Origin: CAWCUU01 sp963798855
GTDB taxonomy: Bacteria; Gemmatimonadota; Gemmatimonadetes; Longimicrobiales; RSA9
Direction of reading: 5' to 3'
Assembly (NCBI GenBank): GCA_963798855.1
Contig: CAWCUU010000003.1
Span: forward strand, 682,001 to 746,000
DNA: 64,000 nt
This document shows positions 46,444 through 56,812 of this stretch, in pieces. A program made the translations under genes and the position numbers. The notes under the pieces were generated by a model. That model was not told the origin of the DNA. It was given only the letters and a program-made list of their open reading frames with translations, and made no database searches. Each line of letters starts with the position of its first letter. Within the stretch, counting starts at the first letter, position 1.

Positions 46444-46839
46444 TCATTGTGCCATGTCGACGGCCTCGCGGGCTTCGAGCGACCGTATCATCGCGATCAG
46501 CATACTGACCACGCGGGCGAGGATCTCCTTGGGCTTGCGGATCCGCGCCTCCGGCATCATCGCGAAATCCACCAGCTCGTCCAGAGAAGCGGCGCATTCG
46601 GTGGCCGAGCCCCGGGCGATATGATAGAAGTGGACCTTGTCGGCGATCTTCCACTTGCCCGAGCCCTCCGCGATGTTCCGGGTGATGGACTTGGCCGCGC
46701 GCTTCAGGTTGTCGCGAGAATCGGCGTGGCCTCTCGGCACATCCTCCAGCAGCTGACGGGCCTCCCGATTGAATTGCCGGGCGACCCGGTAGACTTCCAG
46801 ACGCTCGTGATCGAAGAACGGCTGCACCGCGCCCTCCAC
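46444..46839 (-). CDS. Four-helix bundle protein (S23/IVP family)
   Basis: 131 aa. The family pattern (PF05635) is clear: HERLEVYRVARQFNREARQLLED, SRDNLKRAAKSITRNIAEGSGKW, DKVHFYHIARGSATECAASLDEL. Originally found within 23S rRNA intervening sequences, but many members are stand-alone with unknown role. It is flanked on both sides by family B repeats (copies 3 and 4), which suggests it moved with or between them. Confidence 0.88.
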   Translation of the reverse strand: MEGAVQPFFDHERLEVYRVARQFNREARQLLEDVPRGHADSRDNLKRAAKSITRNIAEGSGKWKIADKVHFYHIARGSATECAASLDELVDFAMMPEARIRKPKEILARVVSMLIAMIRSLEAREAVDMAQ

Positions 46840-46916
46840 GCTCGGGTCGGCCGCAACCTTTCACCAAAGCCGGGGCAATGGAATGGCCGTACCGGCCAAT
46901 GTACGCTGCCTCCCCC

Positions 46917-47113
46917 CGGGTGCGTGTGCCTGTGCGTGTGCGGCCGTTCGTGCCCGGTCGTTCACCCGTACACGCGTGCGTGACCCGCTTGCCTGACCCG
47001 CGTGCGATCGGTTCAAAAAAACCGGGCACGCACGCGGGTCACGCAAGCGCAATCGGGTCACGGGGAAAAGGCCGGGCTCGTGCCACGCACAGGCACACGC
47101 ACACGCACACGGG
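46917..47113. repeat. Long palindromic repeat family B, copy 4
   Basis: Left CCGGGTGCGTGTGCCTGTGC, right inverse GGCACACGCACACGCACACG. Inner TTCAAAAAAACC separates the arms. Confidence 0.85.
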
Positions 47114-47251
47114 TTAGTGTGCGCAGGGCGCGGCGGGCACGGACGAGCGGGAGCCCAGCTCGCCAGCGCCAGAAGAACCAACTCGAATGGCCCAACCACA
47201 TACGGCGTACCAGAGCACGATCAGCAGCAACGCCGCGCCAGAAGCTCACTC

Positions 47252-47449
47252 CCGGGTGCGTGTGCCTGTGCGTGTGCGGCCGTTCGTGCCCGGTCGTTCA
47301 CCCGTACACGCGTGCGTGACCCGCTTGCCTGACCCGCGTGCGATCGGTTCAAAAACCCGGGCACGCACGCGGGTCGCGCAAGCGCAAGCGGGCGAGGGAT
47401 GAACGGCCGGGCCCGTGCCACGCACAGGCACACGCACACGCACAGGGGG
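47252..47449. repeat. Long palindromic repeat family B, copy 5
   Basis: Almost identical to copy 4 over the left half. Its right end touches the stop codon of the M14 peptidase gene (47450-47452). The 138 bp between copies 4 and 5 hold no gene. Confidence 0.85.
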
Positions 47450-50225
47450 CTAGCCCTTTCCCTTCCCCGCCACCGCGGCCGAGTCGGGCTTCATCGGCTT
47501 CGGCGGGCTCCAGAACCCGTCCGTCCCCTCCGCGGAGCCGGCCACCTCCCCGGCGTACATCAGCGAGTTGAACAGCACGCGGAACGTGCCGAACGGCTGG
47601 CCGCGCCACTGCGGCCGGAAGCCGAGCAGCACGACGTGGCCGGCGCCGAGCTTCACGTCGAGTGCGGCGGCGTAGCTCTGCAGCCGCTTCTCGCCGAGCA
47701 GGTAGCCGCTGGCGAGCGGCGATCCCTCCTTCTCGTACTTGGCGAGCGCGGCGCCCTCGAAACCCTCCTTCGTCGTGAAGACGGGGCTGTCGTCGAAGAA
47801 GACGAACGCGCGCTCCGGCATGCCGGCCATGACGGGCTGGGCGGGGTCGGTCGTGACCTGGAGGAGCGAGCCGCTGGCGAAGAACTCCTTGCGGGGCAGC
47901 GTGTCGACCACGTCCTCGACGGGCAGGTGCAGCTGCTCGATCGCGAAGTCGGCGGCCTCGTTCATGGCGACGAGCGTGCCGCCCTCGCGGACGAACTCCT
48001 CGAGCCCGCGCACGCCCTCCGCGCCGATCCCGCCCTCGTAGCGCGGCGGGACCATGCCGTGTGCGTAGCCGTTCAGCAGCGAGCGCGGCGACTCGGACGG
48101 CAGCACGATCACGTCCCAGCGCCCGTGCAGCCCGCCGGCGTGCAGATCCGCGTTCGTAGCGGTGTCGACGCGGAAGCCGTACTGGTCGAACAGCCAGCGG
48201 CTCCAGCCCTCGTCCATGCTCGCCGTCCAGGGGCGATACATCGCGGCGCGCAGCCGGGCCGCGACGCCGCGCTCGCCGGTGCGCGATGCGCGCAGCCCAC
48301 GGGTCTCGACCCAGCGCCGGAGCGTCGAGCCGGCGACGTCGTCGATCAGCCACCGTCCGCTCGTTCCGCCTCGCCCGTCCTTGCCGGCCTTCCCCGGCAG
48401 CCAACGGACGTGCGACCCGTTGGCGAGAGCCTCGTTCAGCAGCGAGAACGACTCGTTCTGCGCGGGGTCGAGCGCGATGCGGCCGCCGCCTCCGCTCACG
48501 CGCCCCTCCGGCGGCCGGATGCCGGCGGCGACGCTGTCGGTCTCGAGCGGCGCGCCGTCGCTCTCGTGCCAGTCGACGGGCGTAGCCGCGCACGGGCTCG
48601 AGCGCGGCGCGGAACTCCGCCGTTAGCGGCGCGTCCGCCTCGACGACCGCGACGCCCATCTGGTACGGCAGTGTCCAGCCGGCGGCGTCGTACGGCTGCT
48701 CGGGCGGGCCGCCGGGGTACTCGCGCAGGTCCGGGTAGTGCTGTACCTCGAGCACCTGTCGCGCGAGCTCGGAGAACTCCTGGTCCATCGGGATGACCCA
48801 GGTTCCGGCGGGCCACGTCGCGCCGCCGAGCCGCGCGTCGCGCGTGAGCCGGTCCACGAGGATGCCGTTGTAGGCGAGGCGCTTGAGCAGCGCGACGGCG
48901 GCCATCGGGTCGCGCTGGTCCTGCGGCACGACGTACGCGAACGGCGGCTCCTGCCGGTAGCGCTCGATCGCCTGTCGCCCCGCCGCGTAGCGGTTGTAGA
49001 GCAGCTCGTCGTGGAACTTCGTCGCGTACTCGAGGTCGGCCATCGACGCGGTGAGCATGTAGGCGACGGCGTCGCCGAGCCGCCACCAGCCGCCCTTCCA
49101 CGGGCTCGGGTACAGCGCCTCCGCGCGCAGGTCGCGCATCCCCTCGGGGAAATCCTGGACCGTGTAGAAGTGCGGCGTCGCGTAGCGGTACAGCGCGGTC
49201 TCGGTCCAGAACGCGTCGATGTTCTGGAGCATCGGCATGTAGTCGATGTAGCCGGGATACCACGCGTCGAAGCCAGTGCCCATGTGCGTCGCGCCGCGCT
49301 TGCCCTCCTCCTCGAGCCGCTGGGCGATGAGCATGCCGATCGCGTTCACCTCGCGCGACATCAGCGCGGGCACGCGCGGCGCGATCGGCTCCGCGAACGG
49401 CGGCAGCCAGATGCGCGTCGGGAACGGCGACGACTGGTGGTGCACGTGGATCAGCTGCGGCTCCCAGTGCCGCCACGTGCGCGCGACGACGCGGTTCTCG
49501 ACGGTGTTCAGCATGTACGCGTCGCGGTTGTTGTCGTGCCCGACGTACTTCTCGTACAGCTCGTGCAGCGGCGCGACCTCGTAGGGCGTGCCGACGTTCT
49601 CGCGGTACCAGTGCACGACGATGTCCTGCCCGTCCGGGTTCAGCGACGGCCAGAGAAAGAGCACCACCTTGTCCAGGATCCTCGAGACCTCCGCGTCGTT
49701 CGGGTCCTTCAGCAGTCGATACGCGAGGGCGATGCAGTGCTGCGCGCCCGCGACCTCCGAGGCGTGCAGCCCGCCGCTGATGTCGACGAACGCCGGCGTC
49801 TCGTGGGCGATGCGGCGTGCTTCGTCCTCCGACAGGTCGGCGGGGTGCGCGAGCCGCTGCGCGTTCGCGCGCCACTCCTCGAGGCGGGCGAGGTTGGCGG
49901 GCGATGAGATCACCGCGAGGTACCACGGCCGCCCTTCCGACGTCTTCCCCACCTCCAAGAGGCGGATGCGGTCGCTCGCCGTGGCAAGGGCCTGGAAATA
50001 GGAGATCGACTGCTCGTAGTCGGCGAGGTGGAAGTCGGCGCCGGGCGCGAAGCCGAGAATGGATTCGGGTGTGGGGACAGGCGCGGGCGCGGGGGCGGGC
50101 GCGAGCGCGGGGGACGCGGCCGACTGCGAGGGCAGATCTGACGTCGCGGGCGATGCGACCTGCGCGGCGAGGGCGGGAGGTGAGGCCAACAGCATCAGGC
50201 CGGCGAGGGCGATGGGTCGCCGCAT
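47450..50225 (-). CDS. Secreted M14-family zinc carboxypeptidase-like protein, one frameshift
   Basis: Signal peptide, a proline/alanine linker, then the M14 fold: SISYFQALATASDRIRLLEVGKTSEGRPWYLAVI, zinc ligands in GGLHASEVAGAQ (His154, Glu157), WPSLNPDGQDIV, and HVHHQSSPFPTRIW. Near 48580 the frame shifts, and the C-terminal part (RIALDPAQNESFSLLNEAL, GHVVLLGFRPQWRGQPFGTFRVLFNSLMY) continues to 47450. About 925 aa when joined, typical of the large M14 proteins of these phyla. Acts on peptides outside the cytoplasm. Confidence 0.87.
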
Positions 50226-50447
50226 GGCGATCGGTCTCCGATGAGTTGCGGGGTCCAGGTCGATCGGGCGACAAGGTACGGCGCTCGGAGATGGTTGGCG
50301 ACCGCCGGGTCTAAAGAAGGAGATATGGGAATGGAGGCGATGCGGGGAACGTGCATCGCCCGACCGATTGGCCTCGAAGCCGAGCAGGGACGTATCGTGC
50401 AGAGTGTTCGCGTCGAAACCCGAGTCGCTCGCCTCTCAGCCTGAAAC

Positions 50448-52877
50448 ATGGCCATAACCGATCTCCTGCGCGGTTTCGCGATCGCCTACCGCCATCTCCT
50501 ACAGAGACGCGCGTTCACGGCCACCATCTCCCTCACCCTCGCCCTGGGCGTCGGGCTGTCGACGGCGGTGTTCACGGTCGCCGACGCCCTGCTGCTGCGG
50601 CCGCTGCCGGTGCGCGACCAGGACCGGCTGGTGCTGCTGTGGACTCGCGATCCCTCCGGTGACTTCGAGCACTACCCGCTGGGGCTCGACGACGCGCGGG
50701 AGCTCGGGCGGCGCACGCGGGCGCTGGAGCGGGTCGCGTTCTACAGCTACTACGGCGCATCGCCGAAGCCGGTCGTCGACGGCGATCGCATCACCCGACT
50801 GCGCCGGGCCCAGGTCTCCGGCGACTTCTTCGACGTGCTCGGCGTGGAGCCGGAGCTCGGCCGAACGCTTCGCCCCGCGGACAATGTGACCGGTGCCGAG
50901 CCGGTCGTCGTGCTGAGCCATTCCGCGTGGCAGCGTCGCTTCGGCGGCGACCCGCGCGTGCTCGGGAAGACGCTGCGCATGTACGACGACGGCACCGCCT
51001 ACACGATCGTCGGCGTGATGCCGCAAGGGCTCGAGTATCCGGCGGGCACGGACTTCTGGGCGACGGTGATGGCGACGGTGCCGGCGAAGGCTCGCGGCGA
51101 CATCGCCGTCGACGTCGTCGGGCGGCTCCGTCCGGAGGCGACGCCCGCGGATGCGCGCGCCGAGTTGACGAGCTTTCTGCAACGCCCGCAGGCGAGCGCG
51201 GCGCAGCGGCGGCGGCAGGGCGTCGTGCACTCGCTCGCCGAGATCGTCCTCGGCGACGTGCGCCCCGCGCTGCTCGTGTTCGCGGCGGCGTCCGCGCTGC
51301 TGCTGCTCATCACCTGCATCAACGTCGCGAACCTGCTGCTCGTGCGCGGGCTGGAGCGCGCGCGCGAGGTCGCGGTGCGGAGCGCGCTGGGAGCGAGCCG
51401 CGGCCGCATCGTCGCGCACCTGCTGGCGGAGAACGCGCTGCTGGCGCTCGCCGGCGGTGCGATCGGCGTGGCCGTGGCGGCCGTCGCGGTGCGGGCGTTC
51501 ATCGCACTCGCTCCGACCGGCCTGCCGCGCGCGGACCAGATCCATCTCGATGGGACCGCGCTCGCCGGCGCCCTCGCGATCACCGCCTTCGCGATGTTGG
51601 TCTTTTCGCTCGCGCCGGTGCTCACGACGTCGCGGGTCGAGGCGCAGCAGGTGCTGCGATCGGGCGATCGCCAGAGCGCGGGCCGGCGCTCCCGGCGGCT
51701 CGGCCAGGCGCTGGTGGTCGGCCAGGTCGCGCTCGCGATGCTCGTGCTGTCGGCGGCGGGCCTGATCGCGCGCAGCCTGATGGAGCTGCAGCGCGCGGAC
51801 CTCTCGCTCGAGCCGTCGCACCTGCTGATCGGAGATCTCAGTCTGCAGTTCGACCGCTACGATGGCGTGGAGAAGCAGCGCGCGCTGGTCGAGTCGCTGC
51901 TGCAGCGGCTGCGTGCTACGCCCGGCGTTCTCGGCGTGTCGCCGGTGGTCGCCGCGCCCTTCTCCGGGTCGAGCGGATGGGACGGCAAGCTCGCGGCGGC
52001 GGGGCAGACGGAGGAGGAAGCGGCGGCGAACCCGATGCTGAACATGGAGGTGGTGTCGCCGGACTACATCGAGACGCTCGGCACGCCGCTGCTGCGCGGG
52101 CGGGGCTTCACCGCCGCCGATCGGGAGGGAGCGCCGGCCGTCGTCGTCGTCAGCGAGTCGGTCGCGCGGCACTTCTGGCCGGGCTCCGACCCGATCGGCC
52201 GTCGGCTGACCATGGGGCCGGGATCCGAAGAGACGTTCGAGGTCGTCGGCGTCGTCGCGGACACGCGCTACCGCGACCTGCGCGACGCGCGCGCGAGCGT
52301 ATACTTCCCGCTGCGGCAGTCGTTCTTTCCGTATGCCCCGCTCAGCCTCGCGATCCGAACGAGCGGTCCGCCGGCCGCGCTGGTGCCGACGATCCGCCGC
52401 ACCATCGCCGAAACGGCCCCCGGCGTCGCGCTCGCCGACGCCGCTCCGTTCGAGACGCTGCTCGAAGCGCCGCTCGCGCAGCCCCGGCTGAACGCGCTGC
52501 TGCTCGCGATCTTCGCGGCCGCGGCCGTCGCGCTCGCGGCGGTCGGCCTGTTCGGCGTGATGATGACGATGGTACGACAGCGCGCGCGGGAGTTGGGCGT
52601 GCGCATGGCGCTCGGCGCGACGGCCGCGGACCTGCGCCGGCTCGTCGTGCGCCACGGACTGGCGCTGGCGATGATCGGACTCGGCTTCGGCCTTGCCGCG
52701 GCGTTCGCCGCGACCCGTACCCTCGAATCGATGCTGTACGACGTCGACCCCACCGACGCGCCGACTCTGGCGATCGTCGCGGTATTCCTGCTGATCGTAA
52801 CGGCCATCGCGACGGCGATCCCGGCGCGCTCGAGTACTCGGGTCGATCCGATGTCGATCCTCCGGGGCGACGGCTAG
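50448..52877 (+). CDS. ADOP-family orphan ABC permease
   Basis: 809 aa in one uninterrupted frame from ATG 50448. N-terminal FAIAYRHLLQRRAFTATISLTLALGVGLSTAVFTVADALLL, first FtsX block LLLLITCINVANLLLVRGLERAREVAVRSALGASRGRIV, second periplasmic domain (VSPDYIETLGTPLLRGRGF, ARHFWPGSDPIGRRL) and C-terminal block ARELGVRMALGATAADLRR ending RVDPMSILRGDG. It has no ATPase partner. Substrate unknown. Confidence 0.94.
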   Translation: MAITDLLRGFAIAYRHLLQRRAFTATISLTLALGVGLSTAVFTVADALLLRPLPVRDQDRLVLLWTRDPSGDFEHYPLGLDDARELGRRTRALERVAFYSYYGASPKPVVDGDRITRLRRAQVSGDFFDVLGVEPELGRTLRPADNVTGAEPVVVLSHSAWQRRFGGDPRVLGKTLRMYDDGTAYTIVGVMPQGLEYPAGTDFWATVMATVPAKARGDIAVDVVGRLRPEATPADARAELTSFLQRPQASAAQRRRQGVVHSLAEIVLGDVRPALLVFAAASALLLLITCINVANLLLVRGLERAREVAVRSALGASRGRIVAHLLAENALLALAGGAIGVAVAAVAVRAFIALAPTGLPRADQIHLDGTALAGALAITAFAMLVFSLAPVLTTSRVEAQQVLRSGDRQSAGRRSRRLGQALVVGQVALAMLVLSAAGLIARSLMELQRADLSLEPSHLLIGDLSLQFDRYDGVEKQRALVESLLQRLRATPGVLGVSPVVAAPFSGSSGWDGKLAAAGQTEEEAAANPMLNMEVVSPDYIETLGTPLLRGRGFTAADREGAPAVVVVSESVARHFWPGSDPIGRRLTMGPGSEETFEVVGVVADTRYRDLRDARASVYFPLRQSFFPYAPLSLAIRTSGPPAALVPTIRRTIAETAPGVALADAAPFETLLEAPLAQPRLNALLLAIFAAAAVALAAVGLFGVMMTMVRQRARELGVRMALGATAADLRRLVVRHGLALAMIGLGFGLAAAFAATRTLESMLYDVDPTDAPTLAIVAVFLLIVTAIATAIPARSSTRVDPMSILRGDG

Positions 52878-53065
52878 GCGACCAGACCCCGGCCCCCTAC
52901 CGCAGGCACGGGATCTTTCCGGCCGTGGCCGCTGTAGGTGGTCCGTGTCGGCGCCGCGTCGGGGCCCGGTTCGATCGCTAGAGGCCGGAGCACCCGACGC
53001 CGGCGCGGAAAGGACTGGCGGCACCCGGTCCAACGGGCGCCGCCCGGATTCCTCCGGAGGTTGCC

Positions 53066-54481
53066 ATGCGCCGTGTCAACGCTGGCCACGTCGGGCTGCT
53101 TGCGTTTCTTCTGCTGACGGCGGGAGCGTCCCTTCTGCCGTCTTCGGCCTCCGCTCTCGAACGCGGACACCGGCTCTGGATGGACGGGCGCAAGGTCACG
53201 CTGAGTCCGACGCTCGAGCTGCCGATCCCGAGCTTCTCGCGACAGACCAAGCTCCCCTGCAACGCCTGCCACACCGCCTTCCCCCAGCTGACGCCTTTCG
53301 GACGGCTCTTCAAGCTGAACGGCTATACGCTCGTCGGCATCGAGAAGGTGACGGCGGCGCAGGGTGCGGCCGGAGGTGGCCTGTCGCTCGACCTCATCCC
53401 GCCTCTCTCCGTGATGGCGTTGAGCTCCGTGACCCATGTGGGTGTCACGCCACCCGGGACGCAGAACAACACGACCGAGTTCCCGGACCAGCTCAGCCTG
53501 TTCGTCGGCGAGGCGATCACGCCCAAGCTGGGAACCTTCCTGCAGTTCACCTACTCGGGCGCCGACGGCTCGTTCGGGTGGGACAACGCCGAAATCCGCT
53601 TCGCCACACACGCGACGCTGGACGGCAAGCCGACGATCCTCGGCCTCACCCTGAACAACAGCCCGACCGTTCAGGACGTGTGGAACAGCACGCCGGTATG
53701 GGGCTATCCGTTCGTCGGCTCCGAGGTGGCGCCGACGCCGGCGGCCGCGACAGCCGTGGAAGGCGAGCTGGCGCAGAGGGTGGCGGGCCTTGGGGCGTAC
53801 CTGTTCTGGAACAACCTCGTCTACGCGGAGCTCAGCGCGTACCGCTCGGCGCCTCAGGGCGGCGCGCACCCGGCCAATGCCAGCGCCGAGGCCACGATCA
53901 GAGGCGTGAGCCCGTACTGGCGAGTCGCGCTCTCGCACGACGTCGCCTCGCACTCACTGGAGGTGGGCACGTTCGGCCTGTCGAGCCGCCAGTACGGGAC
54001 CGGTGTGGAGGGCCCGACCGACGACTTTCTGGACCTGGGCGTCGACGGTCAGTACCAGCGGCTGCTCGGACGCACGAGCCTGACCGCACACGCTTCGTTC
54101 ATCCACGAGCGTCAGGACCTGAATGCCGCCTTCGCGGGCGGCGACGCGGCGGCCGTGCGCCACACGCTGCGCAGCTTCAAGGTCGACGGCGAGCTGGTCT
54201 TCCGGTCCGGGATCGGCGCGTCGCTCGGCTACTTCGACACGTCCGGCGACGCGGATGCCGCCCTCTTCCCTGCGGAGGATGTGACGGGGAGCGCGACGCA
54301 CCGGCCGAACAGCGACGGCGCCATCGCGGAGCTGGATTTCAATCCCTGGCTGAACGCGAGGCTGGGCGCCCAGTACGTCCTCTACCGGCGCTTCAACGGC
54401 GGCGGCTCGAACTACGACGGCGCCGGCCGCGACGCGTCCGGCAACGACACCCTGTACCTGCTCGCATGGCTGGTCTTCTGA
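53066..54481 (+). CDS. Outer-membrane porin-like protein with N-terminal c-type haem site
   Basis: 471 aa. Signal peptide (ends SSASA), then one haem-binding motif CNACH in KLPCNACHTAFPQLTPFGRLFKLNGY, followed by a long porin-like barrel with aromatic strand ends (FLQFTYSGADGSFGWDNAEIRFA, YWRVALSHDV, LNARLGAQYVLYRRF, LYLLAWLVF). ATG 53066 follows CCGGAGG. Cytochrome-porin fusions of this shape are thought to move electrons across the outer membrane. The next gene, a small cytochrome c, overlaps its stop, which supports an electron-transfer pair. Confidence 0.82.
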   Translation: MRRVNAGHVGLLAFLLLTAGASLLPSSASALERGHRLWMDGRKVTLSPTLELPIPSFSRQTKLPCNACHTAFPQLTPFGRLFKLNGYTLVGIEKVTAAQGAAGGGLSLDLIPPLSVMALSSVTHVGVTPPGTQNNTTEFPDQLSLFVGEAITPKLGTFLQFTYSGADGSFGWDNAEIRFATHATLDGKPTILGLTLNNSPTVQDVWNSTPVWGYPFVGSEVAPTPAAATAVEGELAQRVAGLGAYLFWNNLVYAELSAYRSAPQGGAHPANASAEATIRGVSPYWRVALSHDVASHSLEVGTFGLSSRQYGTGVEGPTDDFLDLGVDGQYQRLLGRTSLTAHASFIHERQDLNAAFAGGDAAAVRHTLRSFKVDGELVFRSGIGASLGYFDTSGDADAALFPAEDVTGSATHRPNSDGAIAELDFNPWLNARLGAQYVLYRRFNGGGSNYDGAGRDASGNDTLYLLAWLVF

Positions 54482-54990
54482 TGGCGACGAGCAACGACCG
54501 CGCCGGGGATACGCGCGAAAATGGAGAACGCCCGAGGCAAGGTGGGCGGATGCGATACCCGGTCCGTCCCGTGGTCGCTGCGGTCCTCGCCGGGCTGCTG
54601 CTGACCTCGGCCGCCCCGCGAACCGGCCCCGCGAGGCCGGCCGGCGGCACGGCATGCCCCGCGATCGACGGCGCCGAGCTGAAGACGGGCGAGAAGGTCT
54701 TCACCGGCCAGGGCAACTGCTACACGTGCCACGGCGTCGACGCAAAGGGAACACCTCTCGCGCCCGATCTGACGGATACGGCCTGGCTCCAGATCGACGG
54801 CAGCTACGGCGCGATCGTGGGCATCATCGATAAGGGCGTAGCGCAGCCGAAGGAGCACCCGGCCCCCATGCCGCCGATGGGAGGCGCGCAGCTCTCACAG
54901 GCACAGATCTGCGCCGTCGGCGCCTACGTCTATTCCCTGAGCCATCCGAACGCCGCCGACTCGTCCGCCGGGCCGGCGCGGAGTCGCTGA
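54481..54990 (+). CDS. Small c-type cytochrome
   Basis: 169 aa from ATG 54481 (TGATG overlap with the upstream stop); an internal ATG at the VRPVVAAVLAGLLLTSAAP signal segment (MRYPVRP) may be the true start. Haem motif CYTCHG in GEKVFTGQGNCYTCHGVDAKG, then LTDTAWLQIDGSYGAIVGIIDKGV and the methionine-ligand region PMPPMGG. A periplasmic electron carrier, presumably the partner of the upstream porin-cytochrome. Confidence 0.88.
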   Translation: MATSNDRAGDTRENGERPRQGGRMRYPVRPVVAAVLAGLLLTSAAPRTGPARPAGGTACPAIDGAELKTGEKVFTGQGNCYTCHGVDAKGTPLAPDLTDTAWLQIDGSYGAIVGIIDKGVAQPKEHPAPMPPMGGAQLSQAQICAVGAYVYSLSHPNAADSSAGPARSR

Positions 54991-55114
54991 GGAGGGGACC
55001 GTCGCGCGGTGGCGTGATCGCGACGGAGATCCGCGTCGAGCGGGAGGCGAATTCCGGAAGCGCCGACAAGGCTCGCCCGGGGCTTGCGTCGCGCTCATCC
55101 CAACCGAAAGCGAG

Positions 55115-56575
55115 ATGCCGAGACACGACCTGCGCGCCGCCGCGCGCGCGATCCTCCGCGAGACCGGCTTCGAGGTCGAGCTGACGCCGGCGCAGCGCCG
55201 TCAGCTCGAGGCGCTGCCGGACCATCTCCCGGAGGATACACGGCTCCCATCTCCACGCGATCTCCGGCACCTGCCGTGGTCGTCCATCGACAACTCGACG
55301 ACGCTGGACGTCGACCAGATCGAGGCGGCCGAGCGGCTGCCCTCGGGCGAGACGCGGCTGTGGGTCGGCATTGCCGACGTCGACTGCCTCGTGCCGCTCG
55401 GCTCGCCGCTGGACCACCGCGCGGCGACGAACACCGTCTCCGTTTACGCCGGCGAGGCGATCCTGCCGATGCTCCCGGAGCGGCTGTCGGAGGACCGCAC
55501 GTCGCTGCGCGCAGGAAAGGATCGCCTGGCGCTGGTCGCGGAATTCGTCGTGTGCGACGACGGCCGCTGCCGCGACGGCACCGTATACCGCGCCGTCGTC
55601 GCCAATCGCGCTCAGCTCGAGTACCAGTCGGTCGGCGCGTTTCTCGCCGGCAAGGGCGCCGAGCCGAAGCCGGCGAAGCGGGCAAAGCTCGGCGAGCAGC
55701 TGCGGCTGCAGGGCGAGGCGGCCGAGCGGCTACGCCGGGAGCGCGACAGCCGGGGTGCGCTGGAGCTGGACACGGTCGAAGCGCGGCCGGTGCTGGACCA
55801 CGGCCGCGTCGTCGACATCGAGGTCACGCCGAAGGGGCGCGCGCGGGACCTGATCGAGGACCTCATGATCGCCGCGAACGAGACGATCGCCGGCTTTCTG
55901 GAAGCACACGATGTCGCGTGGATCCGGCGTCAGGTGCGGGCTCCCGAACGCTGGGGTCGCATCGTGGAGCTCGCCGCGAAGCAGGGCGGCAAGCTGCCGC
56001 CGCGGCCCGACCGGCAGGCGCTCGCGGCGTTCCTTCGGAAGCGCCGCCGCAGGGCGCCGAAGGCGTTCCGCGAGCTGTCGCTCGCGGTCGTGAAGCTGCT
56101 CGGCTCCGGCTCGTACATCGTGGAGCACCGGGGCGAGGACCTGCAGGGCCATTTCGCGCTCGCGGTCCCGGATTACACGCATTTCACGGCGCCGAACCGG
56201 CGCTTCGCGGACCTCGTCACCCAGCGCCTGGTCAAGGCGGTGCTCGCCGGTGAGACACCGCCGTACGCGGACGGCGTGCTGGATGACGTCGCCCGCCGGT
56301 GCACGCAGATGGAGGACCTCGCGAACAAGGTCGAACGACGGCTGCGCAAGGTGGCCGCCGCGGACCTGGTCGAGGGCCGTATCGGGAAGGTGTTCGACGC
56401 GATCGTGACCGGCGCATCGCCGAAGGGCACCTGGGTCCGCACGCGGCGCCCGGCGGTCGAGGGTCGCGTCATGCGCGGGCAAGAGGGGCTGGACGTCGGC
56501 GAGCACGTGCGAGTGCGGCTCGTCAAGGTCGACCGCGGGCGCGGCTACATCGATTTTGAAACGGCGAGGCGCTGA
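55115..56575 (+). CDS. RNase II/R-family (RNB domain) exoribonuclease
   Basis: 486 aa. RNB motifs: STTLDVDQIEAAERLPSGETRLWVGIADVDCLVPLGSPLDHRAATNTVSVYAGE, ILPMLPERLSEDRTSLRAGKDRLAL, IEDLMIAANETIAGFL, YTHFTAPNRRFADLVTQR, and a C-terminal S1-like end (FDAIVTGASPKGTWVRT, VRLVKVDRG). It degrades RNA 3' to 5'. It lacks the N-terminal cold-shock domains of RNase R, so it is a short RNB form. ATG 55115 is preceded by no strong ribosome site. Confidence 0.92.
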   Translation: MPRHDLRAAARAILRETGFEVELTPAQRRQLEALPDHLPEDTRLPSPRDLRHLPWSSIDNSTTLDVDQIEAAERLPSGETRLWVGIADVDCLVPLGSPLDHRAATNTVSVYAGEAILPMLPERLSEDRTSLRAGKDRLALVAEFVVCDDGRCRDGTVYRAVVANRAQLEYQSVGAFLAGKGAEPKPAKRAKLGEQLRLQGEAAERLRRERDSRGALELDTVEARPVLDHGRVVDIEVTPKGRARDLIEDLMIAANETIAGFLEAHDVAWIRRQVRAPERWGRIVELAAKQGGKLPPRPDRQALAAFLRKRRRRAPKAFRELSLAVVKLLGSGSYIVEHRGEDLQGHFALAVPDYTHFTAPNRRFADLVTQRLVKAVLAGETPPYADGVLDDVARRCTQMEDLANKVERRLRKVAAADLVEGRIGKVFDAIVTGASPKGTWVRTRRPAVEGRVMRGQEGLDVGEHVRVRLVKVDRGRGYIDFETARR

Positions 56576-56712
56576 CGGCGAGGCGGTGACGGCGAGGCGG
56601 TGACGGCGAGGCGCTGACTTCCAGGCGGTGACGGCAGGCGCTGACTTCGAGGCGGTGACGGCGAGGCGTTCACGGCGTTCACGGCGTATACGGTGTTAAC
56701 GGCGTTTACGGC
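56570..56712. repeat. Tandem 14-15-bp repeat array
   Basis: Diverged units of GGCGAGGCGGTGACG and GGCGAGGCGCTGAC, then a variant GGCGTTCACGGCGT series. It lies at the stop codon of the RNB gene. The same unit, inverted, forms the array at 63220-63437. Confidence 0.8.
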
Positions 56713-56812
56713 GACCCTCAGCGCAGGGATTCCTGCGGAACCCACGGCCGCGGCACGCGTATGAACGCGGGCGCCGACACGGGCGCAACTCCAATCCCAG
56801 GCGAGAGATCCG

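Noticed and set aside
45972..47449. Clustered GTGTGC repeats as a CRISPR array
   Set aside because: Units are about 200 bp, palindromic and scattered between genes, without regular short repeats and unique spacers. No cas genes seen.
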